From: Lutjanus erythropterus
Lineage: Eukaryota; Chordata; Actinopteri; Lutjaniformes; Lutjanidae
Reading direction: 5' to 3'
Assembly: GCA_020091685.1 (NCBI GenBank)
Contig: CM034613.1
Coordinates: forward strand, 1,702,345-1,766,344
Length of the DNA: 64,000 nt
The notes under the pieces were generated by a model. That model was not told the origin of the DNA. It made no database searches and worked only from the letters and a program-made list of their open reading frames with translations. Made by a program: the position numbers and the translations under genes. Positions 24,718 through 36,100 of this stretch are shown here, one piece after another (the first letter of the stretch is position 1; each line of letters starts with the position of its first letter).

Positions 24718-25045
24718 AAGCAGCTGTTATATCAGCCAAATATCGCTCTCTCCAAAGCCACCAAACTCCATTTGCAAAATGCGCAATTTTACCTCTCAGA
24801 ACTTGGAAGTTGCTGGTCTGCCACTGCCTCGATCTGCTAGTTTCTTTGTGTTGTTGTGTGACTGGTGTTTTAAAGGGTTAGTTTGGATTCACTGAAGTCA
24901 CACAATAACACAAACTAACTAAAAGATCGAGGCAGCAGTAGACCAGTGACTCCTGTACTGTCAAGATAAAATAAGCATTTTTGCCAATGGAGTTTGGTTG
25001 GTTTGGAGAGAGTGACATTTGGCTTATATAACGGTGGTCTTCCGT
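24718..25045. repeat. Large imperfect palindrome, arms about 150 bp
   Basis: The left arm (about 24718-24868: TATATCAGCCAAATATCGCT, CCACCAAACTCCATTTGCAA, CTGCCTCGATCTGCTAGTTT) is repeated inverted on the right (about 24895-25045: AAAGATCGAGGCAGCAGTAG, CCAATGGAGTTTGGTTGGTT, GACATTTGGCTTATATAACG). I estimate roughly 75-80 percent identity, with a spacer of about 25 bp. Probably two copies of one repeat, head to head. Confidence 0.8.
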
Positions 25046-25554
25046 CACACAGCAGGGTAAAGTCACCCACAGCAGTGCAATGCTTAGCTTCCTACAGGAG
25101 CTCAACCAAGACTGGGTTTTTGTGGCTGACAAGCCGGCAGCAAATTATCACTAGTATTTTTAATAATTATAAATAAGTAAAAATACATGAATGTAAAAAA
25201 ACAAAACTATATATATTTATATTAAACTTCAATTAAGGAGAAAGGATCAAATCTATATCGCACATTCTTGAGAAAGATCAAACTCTCAGCTATTAAATCT
25301 TGTACAAGGCCACAAAGTTTAGAAATTTATAAAATTAAAGCAAACCAAAACATTTAATAAATTATATTATAGTTCATATACATAAATCCTTAAAGAATAC
25401 ATCTCACCAAAAATGGAATTGGAATTAGGCTATTGGTTTTAATACTTTTTTAATTTATGTTTTTTGGGTAGGACATGATTTGTCCCAGTTCTTAAGAGTG
25501 GGTGGGCTACATGAAATATTGTCTATAAAACTAAAGAAAAGAATTAAAAAAAAA

Positions 25555-25722
25555 AATTCAGTGATAGGCCAGTATCGACCGAGCGATATATCAGTCTCTC
25601 TGACTCTACCTCCTACACCAGTATTCCTGCTGCTTCTCCAAACTACTGTAGGAAATACACAACTCTGGATAAGATCCTCATACAACCACACTTCAAACTT
25701 TCCAAACTATCCCTTTAATGTA
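25555..25722 (-). mobile_element. Repeat family E, inverted copy
   Basis: Reverse complement reads AAAGGGATAGTTTGGAAAGT, GTGTGGTTGTATGAGGATCT and TTTCCTACAGTAGTTTGGAG, matching 16635-16730. Confidence 0.7.
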
Positions 25723-26407
25723 TTCTAATTTCCAAAGCCACTGTTATATTTTGATTCTACAGCGTTATCGTCAGTCACCGCCATTTTTCCATCATAAAAC
25801 TAGAGGCCAAAGTGACCACTTTTCACTGGAAGTGGCTCATTTTTCAACACAAACAAAACCACACAGCATCAAAGCAAATTTAAAGATGCTATAATTGCAT
25901 GTACTGTAAAATCTATGCATAGTGGCTTTAAATGGGTTTAAAAATCAGGTATGTCATCACTTCTATATGTTCAAATTTAACATTAAGCCAAACCCCAAAC
26001 CCGTACTTTCAAAGCTAAATAAGAACTATGCTATAGCGAGATATATGTGGCTTTCTGACTTTCACTAGGGCTCTGTGTATCAGTATAAAAACAGGGGGAT
26101 GGATTCAATCTTGAGGCAAGGTGTTATGAAGTATTTTTGTCTAGCTCAGGATGTTTGTAAAACTGAAATGAAACCATGATTTACAGGCAGCGAGTGGAGA
26201 AGCTGTGAGAGAACAACGTGGGAGGCAGAGGGGAGTTAAAGTTGAGTGTCACCTCAGGGCTCATCCTCTCTGCATCAGTCTCCTCTGCTGGGCCGTAATC
26301 GTGTAGAAGCTAAAGCAAAAATAAGTTAGAGTGGATTGGTTTTGCAGTGACTGATGACTGATGTCAGAGAGGCTGGTAAACAGCTCTGCCCCTCACGCGG
26401 CGCTCTG

Positions 26408-26421
26408 ACGCCCTCTGCTGG
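26408..26421 (-). promoter_or_regulatory. CTCF-like core motif
   Basis: ACGCCCTCTGCTGG fits the inverted CTCF consensus SYGCCMYCTRSTGG at 13 of 14 positions. It lies in a GC-rich stretch without an obvious repeat. Confidence 0.4.
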
Positions 26422-27046
26422 CAGACTCAGGTAGGTACGGTACAAAAAATTTCCAAGTTCCCCACCTGCCAAGAATAAGTTTAACCTTCCGAAATGATAA
26501 ATATACACACACGGCCTGTTTCAGCCACAGAATCTGCTGCTTTACTTGCTCAGTCAGATCACATGGATCCACATAAAGGATTTATTGCTGAAGACCCAAG
26601 CAGCCCACGTCTTCTTCACAGTATGAATATAGCTTATAGTGTTTTTGCTGTTTTGAGTTCCTCCTGTCACTTCAGATATCACCAACTGTAAGCTATCAAT
26701 AACTTCAACAAGTGGAGTCACAGGTTAACGAGTCAGTCATTCAGTCCCATGAAGAATGTCGTCTAGTTCTGCAGTCCAGCTGTCTCACAGCGAGGACACT
26801 GGCTAGTTGAGCCAATCAGTCTATCAGCCAAATAAAATGCATTTTACACAGAAAGAAGCCAGTGATGCACCCTGATATCCCCTCTAGAGAACGAAAATAT
26901 TACAAGATTGCACAGAGGTCCAGTGCAAATAACTATAACTGTAAAATGAAATGTTGGTCATAAATAAAAGTGAAGGAAAAAAAAAATCTTTTTTTTACAA
27001 CTTGAGGGTCTTTTGTCAGTTTTGAAACTTATTTCTAGCTGCTTAA

Positions 27047-28083
27047 GGCTGCCCCTCCACACTACAGGAGACAGATTTTAAAATCTGGTTGCATCACACA
27101 CATCAGGAGAAACTTTGCAGAATCTCTTAAGTCTAATCTTAAACATATACACACTACAAGATTTGAAGATTCAAGATTATCGCGCCAGAGGAGAGGGCAC
27201 AATCTAACACGATCTTGCATGATTTCATGTGGAATGTGATGTCGCGTGAACAAGTCGCTGTAATAACATAAACACTTTGCAAAGACAAAAAACAAAAGCA
27301 GAACCTAAACGAGCCTGGATGAGGAGATGTTTGGGAAATGCGATCAACACAGCATGTATATTCTTTAGGCAGAACTGGAGGTGAGATTTTAATGGTTTTA
27401 ATATCTGTCAACACTAGGGCTTTTACAGACTAGTCAACTAGCAAAAACACTTGTTGACACTGCATCATTGTAGACTAGTCATTTGTCTGTGGTTTTAACA
27501 AAGTTTAAGGTATTTAGAAAAGGAAAGATGCCCACTATCCCTGCAAGAAAGCATCCGGATTGTTACTGCAGTCAGACAGAATCATCTGCTCACACAAGCT
27601 TGCTGAGGGTTAGTTCAATCATCTGTAAACAGCCTCTCAGAGCCAACCAAGGACTCAGCTATTTCATCTATCCCCAGGCTGGTCCCGCTTAGATTCTTTG
27701 CTGACTGTATTTGAGACTTTTATAACAAGAATTGATCACTGTTATTGGGTTAAAAAAAAAAAAAGATATATCTTGTGTGACTAGTCAACTGCAGTCAATG
27801 ACTAGTAAAATGCAGTAGTCGTCAAAGCCCTAGTCAACAGTAGCATGCAAGCTAACATTAGCCACAAGAGATTTACAGTTGCTTGGTAACACCTCTTTTA
27901 CCTCTGTACCGACCTAATCATCTAGATTTTAGATTGTAGAGTGGGTAAAGATTGGATCTGTAAACCTCTCACATTACTGGATAATCTGGTCTGAACATCA
28001 GTATCGACCGAGGTACGGCCCAGACTTTGCAGAGGGGTGAATCTGGGGAAAATCGTCTTGAAACTCCTGTAGTGTGGGGCCAG
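27047..28083. mobile_element. MITE with CCACACTACAGGAG ends, carrying a nested element
   Basis: Left end GGCTGCCCCTCCACACTACAGGAG-like (27047-27070); right end CTCCTGTAGTGTGGGGCCAG (28064-28083), inverted. About 620 bp of its own sequence once the 418-bp insert at 27415-27832 is set aside. The target duplication is unclear. Confidence 0.75.
27415..27832. mobile_element. 418-bp hAT-type MITE nested in the element at 27047-28083
   Basis: Ends TAGGGCTTTTACAGACTA and GTAGTCGTCAAAGCCCTA are inverted, with ACTAGTCAACT words inside both ends. GTCAACAC (27407-27414) and GTCAACAG (27833-27840) form an 8-bp target duplication with one mismatch. Confidence 0.85.
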
Positions 28084-29790
28084 CATCAAAAGACATTTAA
28101 ACGGTCACTTTATAGTCTCAATTTAGATCCTCTGTTCCATGTTTTTCAGTTTAAGTAACTAATGAAGACAAATTTTTTTTAAATTGGTCCAGTATTGAGG
28201 GAGACCACTGCATATGTCAGATGACCTGCAGTGTAAATCTTATGGGCAACTGTGAAACGTCAAAACGTGTCCATGCAGTGAATTAAGAATCATTTTGACC
28301 AGACCAGAGTTGGTGATTGTTGAACAGTGACTGTTTCTGTCAAGTTTGAATGAAGTGTGTTTTATGACGATAAAATTACTGTTTCTGGAAATGGAGTCTG
28401 GTGGCTTTGGCGAAAGGAATAAATCATCCGTTTCTGCTTAAACAAAAAGGATCTTACTCTTTCTCTGTCAGGATCCCTTCCATAATGTTGCCAGAATAAC
28501 AATCTGAGCCTGTCAGTGGCCAAATCGAGCACTTTTAGTGGATGCTCAATTGCCCCAAAAGATTACATTGCAGTCTGTCTCACTCAATACTGTATCACTT
28601 TCAAACATTGTTGAAAAATATCAAAGTTACCCTTTAATGACAAACTTCATTGCTAAGGTGAGTTTCCTAACACAAAAATCGTGCTCAGACAGATCAAGGT
28701 GCAAGGGTTTTTTGCCTCACATTCACAGTTATTGGCAGAATGTTTTTCCCAAATCCAGCCAAGTGGTTTAAATAATTTGGTTAAACTGTGGATTTACATA
28801 TAAGCAGTTTGTTGCTGCCCGATCACATTTTTTAACTGTAGCAGCTCTGCACCTACCTGTGTTGGTGAGTAAAATATTGGATCAAAGTATTAAAACAAAT
28901 CCCAGGTTCATAAATAAATGAGTTTCACCCTCAGCAGGACAATTGATTCGTGTTTTTTCTGGTAAGTTTTTAAACTAAATCTGTATACAGATGTGGACAC
29001 TATGAGTTTTCCTGGCTTTGTATGGTGAATATACAAGTAGCAGCATGCAATGTAATAGCTGGAGCATTCTTGCCTCTATTTAACGACACCTGAGTGTTGG
29101 AGTCTTACTCTCCCCCCAATTAAAGGCAATATATAACTGTAGCAAGAGAGTGGGAGCAGGAGGCATAAATCTACAGATTTACTGTGTGAGAGACGGCCTA
29201 ACAAATCATAGAAGCAAATTTTAATAGTGAGTGGTTGAGGGATCCTGTGGGCAAGATGCCCAGAGTGGATATATTGGAATGGAAAAACTATCAACAACTG
29301 GTGTAAGAAAAAAAAAAGTTTAGATGCCATTTTTGAACCTCAAAGTAAAAGATCCTCCAAAAAACAGCTGGTGGTTGACAACATATCACAACATATCTCG
29401 AGCTTTAAGACCAAAACATACTCTGTGTAAGGACACAAATGCAGATACTTCAAGCTGCAGAAACTCAAATTCAGGAGTTGCAGTGTTAGAGAATTATGTT
29501 GCATAAATCCTACAGCTCTGGATTACACTACACAATACGCACGCTGACAGCTGCAAACTCGCATATGGACACCAGAGACGCACGCCCATTTGTACAAACT
29601 AAAATCGGGAGTCTGCATATGCAGATACATTTCACACATGCACAAGAGAAAACAAGATGGCGACCTCCCAAGAAGAGCTCCTTCGTTCATGAACATATCG
29701 TGAGACAGTGGGCCCCTAGGCTCAGGCATGTATAAGCCCAACTCACCCTTCTTAACGGGGCCAAGACACCCAGACTGAAAGAGACACGGT
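28084..29790. other. Intergenic, nothing recognised
   Basis: AAGATGGCGACCTCC at about 29655 gives a short MATSQEELLRS frame that stops after 11 codons; no further support. Confidence 0.35.
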
Positions 29791-29794
29791 GTGG

Positions 29795-30355
29795 TACTTT
29801 TTTCATTTTGGTGGTCTCTTTGTTGTTGTTTTCCATCTTTTCGGAGCCTTCTTTGTACTCATTTTGTGTCTCAGTAGTCATATCTGTGGTAATTTTGTGA
29901 TTCTTTGTGGTAGTTTAGAGTCTTTTTGTAATTATGTGTCTCTTGCTTTGATTTTTGTCTTTTTGAGATCCTTTTGCATCTCTTGTCTCTCTTTGTAGTT
30001 CTGTTTTTCTGTCGTCCCTCTCTCTCTCCTTGTAGTTGCCATTGTGTTTCGCTGTGTAGTCTTTTTGCATCTTTCTGCTGTCTTTGTGTCTCTTGTTTTT
30101 TTCTCTGTTGTCCTTTTGCATCTCTGCCGTCAGTCGTCGTTATGTCTCTCTTTGTAGTTTTGATTCTGTGGTCAAAATGTCTGTCTTTGAAGTCCTTTTC
30201 AATTTCTCTGCTGTCTCTCTCTGTTATCGTAATATGTCTCATTGTAGTTTTGTTTCTCTGTTGTCTCCATGTCACTCTTTGTGGTTGTTTTGTTTTTCTG
30301 CTGTCATTTTGTTTCTTTTTGTGGTCATTTTCCTTTGTAGTTGTTTTGCTGACTG
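29795..30355 (+). repeat. Degenerate minisatellite, TTTTGTGTCTCTTTGTAGTT type
   Basis: About 550 bp of imperfect units of roughly 35-45 bp with TCTCTTTGTAGTT, TTTTGTTTCTCTG and GTCTTTTTG. Strongly purine-poor on the plus strand; open frames on both strands are artefacts. Confidence 0.85.
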
Positions 30356-31790
30356 TACATTAAAAAATATTAAGTCACTCCTAACAGAGGCTCTGGTCCT
30401 GGCCCTCTTGGACCCTTTCAGCACCTGGGCCTGTACCCTGTAGGTCCACTCAAAAATCCATTCATGCCTTTGTTGCATTTGGCTAAGAACAAGAAAAAGT
30501 CAAAAAATGGTGGGTGCAACAAGAAGACACAAGATGACTTTGCCTCAACAAGCCAATCATGAGAAATGGTGTGACAGTGTACACCACCACACACCCTGCT
30601 TTCCGCAAGGGTCTGCTAGGGTTCGCATTAAGTCAATTTTTACATTAGAGGGTGCACAGGAAGGCTCTGTGCAGACATTGTGTATGCCCCAAATCTGTTG
30701 TTAGCACGTGGCTATATCCACGTGGCAGCTACACCAATCTTGTAAATCTACTGTGCATGTGTGGACTGGTCCACAAAGCAAACTCCGGTAAGTAGTAAAA
30801 TCAGAACTACACATTTCTCCTCGTTTGGGAGTATAATCCAGGCTTTACAAGTATGTACAACCAGTTTTGTGCACTTGCATAGAGTATGCTTCAGGCAGTA
30901 TTAACAGTGACCCCTCCCCGTATAAGCTATCCCATCATTCACCATCACCAACAAAGCTACCAGCACTGAAACATGCAGAGGTATATAAATAACCATTAAT
31001 ATATCATACAAAAACACTGACTGGTTCCAGCAGAACATCTCTCTACAAAAGTTCAGGTGTCTGAATTCAAATAAAGAAAAAAATCCAGCTGAAATGTTTC
31101 TGTTAAAAACAAGACCAGAACATTAAAAACAACTATGGATCATGTAGATTGTATTCCTGCCACCATTTTGTCTAATGGTGTATTTTTCCTATATCAACAC
31201 ATCCCTAATGTTCCTGTACTCCAGTGCAGCTACAGCAGGGTTATTTGCAATTGAACAACATCTCTATGAGCCTCTATAGACCAGAATGCAGTGCAGCCAT
31301 AAGACATGTTGAGTTTGTAGTAGGGGTGTGTCTCACTGTCTTCACAAGAAAAAAATGCAAGACAACCCATTTTGCTGAAAGCAACAATTTCCATGTCTCA
31401 CTCAGGAGGTGCTCAAAGGCATTAAAGGATAATTCTGCTGTATTACAACTTGGTTCAGTTCAATACAAGCAAACACCCAAAACAGGCTTAAAACCGCCTC
31501 TTTTAGATTCAATGGAACCCAACTAGAACTGCCCAAACTCACTGAGCCAATGCAACAAATTACATTTGAAAATAACAACACCTGAACTTAAGCACCAATC
31601 TTTATCCAGCAAAATGGCCCCAACCCAACCCAAAACCCTGAAATTGATATTGAGACCCATCAGAGAGCAAAAGTCTGTTACTCAAGTCTTATTTTCAAAC
31701 CTCTGACCATCATTTCTATTGGTTAAGAGAGGCGAGAAACAGTCAAATGATCAGGTCATGAACAAGCCAATAGTTTTTTCAGGCAGAGGT
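30356..31790. other. Intergenic, nothing recognised
   Basis: No exon or clear element ends. Confidence 0.4.
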
Positions 31791-31794
31791 TATT

Positions 31795-32290
31795 AACACC
31801 CAAGTGTAAATAGCCAACAATGCTATTAGCACCCAAGGTGGAAGAGCCAAACTGACTATTAATACAAGGGTATAAATAACCTTGAATGGCACAGACAAGT
31901 ACCCCGGTGTCAGTAGCCAACAACACTATTTGCACTGGGGGTGGAGTAGCCAATGTGACTATTTACACAAGGGTGTATGCAACCTAGAATAGCAGAGACA
32001 AGTACACGTGTCAGATGCCAACAACACTATTTGCACCAGGGATGGAGTAGCCAATGTGACTATTTACAACAGGGTGTATATAGCTTAGCACAGCAGAGAC
32101 AAGTGCCCAGGTGTCAGTAGCCAATGCTATTTGCACCCATGTTGGAATAGCCAATGTGACTATTCACAAAAGGGTGTGTATAGCCTAGTACAGCAGAGAC
32201 AGGCACCCAGGTGTCAGTAGCCAACGATGCTACTTGCACCTGGTTTGGAATAGTCAATGTGACGATTTACTTGTTGTAGTGTATAATGTA
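31795..32290 (+). repeat. Minisatellite with a period of about 102 bp
   Basis: Five units; GTAGCCAAC or a close variant starts at 31813, 31916, 32017, 32120 and 32220 (spacing 103, 101, 103, 100). Each has CTATTTGCACC, GGAGTAGCCAATGTGACTAT, ACAAGGGTGTAT and AGCAGAGACAAG. Confidence 0.92.
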
Positions 32291-32611
32291 AGCCATTCAT
32301 CCCCCACTACCTCCTCTCTAGGGTGACTCTGTCTCTCTTCATGGCAAAGTAGGAGGTCGGGTGTAAATAACCAAATAGCTAATGTGTCACTATTCTCACC
32401 CAGGTGCAAACAGACACTCAATTATCAGGTGCAAACAGACACCCATATCAAAACTTCTTTGTTTGAGGTCAAACTGACAGCAAGCCCAAACAAAAACTGG
32501 ACTAATCTTTACAACTAACAGTTTGGGTAATTAATTTTACTGGTCCCCTTTGTTGTCACTTAAAATAAACCTGACTCCTCTGGGCGAATGGACTCTGAAA
32601 TAACTCATCAT

Positions 32612-32617
32612 TTTATT
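32612..32617 (-). other. Candidate polyadenylation signal AATAAA for rce1
   Basis: A minus-strand AATAAA lies about 550 bp past the rce1 stop codon. If used, the 3' UTR would include the SINE at 32825-32990. No transcript evidence; other sites are possible. Confidence 0.3.
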
Positions 32618-32824
32618 ACTACTGATGGAAATGAATGTCAAAATTATGAAAATAAGACCAAAGCTGTAATAAAGCAGAATTATCCTTCAAAAAGGTGAGT
32701 GGAAAATGAGTACACCAGAAATGTACATTATGACGCTTCATCACAAACTGATGAAATCTATCACCGCAAGAGGATCTGAGGAGGAACTGTCCTTCAGTGT
32801 TAGAACTCACTAAAACCACACATC

Positions 32825-32990
32825 AGGGTGGCAGCATAGGCCACACAGTACAGAGGCTGTCCTGAAACCAGACGGTGTTGGGTTCACTCCCAGCAACATG
32901 AACCCCCGCCTACTCAAAATGAGTCCCTCTGCGTAAGAGCATCAGCTGATTAACAGATGTATGTCATGTAAATGCACTGACATATCGAGG
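32825..32990 (+). mobile_element. tRNA-derived SINE
   Basis: A degenerate A-box-like stretch (GGTGGCAGCATAGG) is followed about 50 bp later by a clear B box (GGTTCACTCC at 32881-32890). The tail, with GCGTAAGAGCATCAGCTGA, resembles the tails of common fish SINEs. It lies downstream of the rce1 stop codon in the opposite orientation, so it may form part of the 3' UTR. Confidence 0.65.
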
Positions 32991-33167
32991 GTCCACAGAC
33001 CATAGAAAATAGCTACAGATTTCCCCAACTCTCCATGGCAACTTAGCCAACATGGCTATTAGCGCTGTGGGCCCAAACTGGACCTGACCTGAACTCTAAC
33101 TTGGCGAAAGAAAAACACCCTCAACTGCTTCATCAGTGGAGAGCAGAGAAGTGTGTGAGAGCAGGGA

Positions 33168-36100
33168 TCAGGAGAGGCAGAGGGAGCTGGGGGAGGAGGC
33201 CAGCATGCAGACTGGTGTGGGGAGGCCATAGTAGGAGGGGTCAGTGAAGGGGAAGAGAAAAAGGAGGAAGAGGAGGACCCCCAGAAGGTAGGAGGAGAGG
33301 ACGGTTATGCGGTGGGGGTGCTCCAACGCTGTGCTAATGGCGGGGAAACCCATGTAGTTACAGAAGGAGTGGCAGAGCACCGGACCCATCAGGTGACCTG
33401 CAACACAGAGGAAGAGGAGACATTAATACTGGACCTTGCCATTGCACTGCAGTGAGGGATTTGTCTCAAACAATTGGGTACAGGATGTTGGGTCCGGTGA
33501 ATGTTATTTTTAGTTCTGACCTATCTGTGAGAGAAACCAGAGTTAGAAGTGCCTCTGACATAATTTAGATCTGTTGTTTGGGAGCATTATGGGTTTTTAA
33601 AGTCCCAATGACATTGCTGAACTTAAGTTGGCCATGTCTCTGGAAACTCAAACATGCTAAACCATTGTCGATGGCATCACCCTAATACAGTGCTTCTCAA
33701 ATAGTGGGGCGCAACCCCCCAGGGGGGGCGCATGTGACCCCGGGGAACATGTTTTTTTTTTTTTTTTGCTGTACTAGAATAAAGTGTAATTGCACATCCA
33801 CTACAGTAGTTGGCAGTGGCGCTCTCATTGTCAGAGTGTGCACAGGGAGTATTAGCTCTATGGTGTAAGGTTTTTTGCACCGAGCATTCGCGCACACACA
33901 GCACAGAGCAGGAGTTATGAAGTACAGTGAACAAACCCTCAAGAGACACCATGGAAAAATATTTAAAAAAGAAGATGAAAAGAAAGGCAGAGAGAGATGG
34001 AGATAATGAGACAAACGAAAGTCTCCCGAAAGCAAAGACAAGGAAATATGACGAAGCGTATGTAGCGCTTGGATTCACTGTGACTAAGGTGGGAGACGAA
34101 GAAAGGCTGGTGTGTTTACTGTGTCTAAAAATGTTGGCAGCGGACAGCATGAAGCCAAATAAATTAAGGCGTCACTTAAAGACGTTGCACCCCAGTCACG
34201 CTGATAAGCCGCTTGAGTTTTTTCAGCGAAAACGTGCCGAATATTGCCAGCAATCATCCCGCTTTGTGAATGCTACCTCAGTAAACCAGCGAGCACAGTT
34301 GGCATCATATAAGGTGGCATACCAAGTAGGTCAGTGCAAAAAACCCCACACCATAGCAGAGGAGCTGATACTGCCTGCAGCATTAGACATTATCTCTGTC
34401 ATGCTGGATGATGCAAGTGCTGCAAAAATAAAAAATATCCCTCTGTCCAATGACACTGTTGCCAGACGGATAAATGACATTGCTAACGATCTTAAAGAAC
34501 AGCTGGTAGATAAACTCAAAGACAAACGTTTTGCCTTACAATTTGATGAAGCAACTGACAGCAACAAAGACTGTTTGTTTATTGCTTATGTACGTTTTGA
34601 CATGACAAACTCCCTGTGTGAGGATCTACTTTTTTGTAGATATGTCAGAGACAGAGCCACAGCTGAAGAGCTATTCAAAATGCTGGACTGCTTCCTCACT
34701 GAGAATGGGCCAAAGTGGGAGAACTGCACTGGTGTTTGCAGTGATGGTGCACAGACCATGGCAGGAATGAGAAAAGGACTTCGGGCACTCATCAAAAAGG
34801 CCTCGCCCAATGCTGAGTGGACACACTGTGTTATACACAGAGAAGCACTGGCATCAAGACACCTTTCCTCTGAATTAAGTGGGGTTATGACTGACATTGT
34901 AGGGGTAGTCAATTTTATAAAGACCAGACCACTAAAAACAAGAGTCTTCTCTGCTATCCGTGAGGAGATGGGAGCTGAACATCAAGCTGTGCTGTTTCAC
35001 AGTGAAGCAAGGTGGCTGTCATGAGGAAAAGTCTTGTCCCGAGTTTTTGAGCTCAGAGAGCAGATAAGAATGTTTTTGGAGCAGGAGCACAAGTCTGAAG
35101 TCGCAGAAAAATTTAGTGATGAGAACTTTCTGGTGAAACCGGCCTACCTGAGTGACATATTTGGAAAGCTAAACGAACTAAATCTACAGCTTCAAGGGAA
35201 AGAAAAACACCTCCCTCAGGTCACAGACAAGATCAGCTCTTTCACCCAAAAGCTTGCAATGTGGGGCAGGCGACTTGATGAAGGAAATACCGATTCATTC
35301 GAGAACCTGCATGAATTTGTTGACACTACTGGCTATGATGCCACCTCAGTGATTCCATGTATTAAGCAGCACATTTCATCATTGATGGGATTCTTTAAAA
35401 AGTACTTCCCTGAAAACAGTTCCCAGTATGACTGGGTGAGAGATCCTTTCAATGCACAAGCTCCAACTGGTTTCAGCTCTGCAGAGGAGGACCAGTTCAT
35501 TGACATGACGTCTGACTCCACATTGAGACTGAGGTTCATATCACAGACACTGAGTGAATTCTGGTTGGGTGTAGAGAGGCAGTACCCACTCTTAGGGCAG
35601 AGGGCTATGGGCATTCTTCTTCCTTTTGCAACATCTTATCTTTGTGAGACTGGCTTCTCTGCTGTTGCTGCACTGAAGACCAAGTACAGGTCCCAGCTAA
35701 ACATTGAGCAGGAGCTGAGAGTTGCAGTATCATGCTTCAAACCCCGCTTCGAAAAGCTGTGCAATGCAAAACGTGCTCATCGTAGCCATTAATCCTGACT
35801 TCCTCAGTTTGATAAAAAAAAAAAAAATCAGCACAAATTGTTTTATTCATTTTTGTTTTGTAGGTTAAAGTGTTTCATATATTGTGCTCCTGAGTTAATG
35901 TTGCTGATCAATTTAAATGTACTATCATTTATTGACTTTATTTAATTTTATTTTTCAGTATCAAATGGTTCAATTAGTCGGTCAAAAAATGTTTATAGTT
36001 TAAATAAGGATTTAATTTAAATTTTTTTTGAATTTCAGGCAAATTGATGCACTTTAAATCTTTTCTGTTACAGACTAAAAAACAATGTTAATAAAGTTAT

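Noticed and set aside
29655-29692. AAGATGGCGACC with MATSQEELLRS
   Set aside because: Stops after 11 codons and has no good donor; a chance YY1-like word.
29871-30443. Open frames on both strands over 100 codons
   Set aside because: They lie in the TTTTGTGTCTCTTTGTAGTT array and consist of low-complexity residues.
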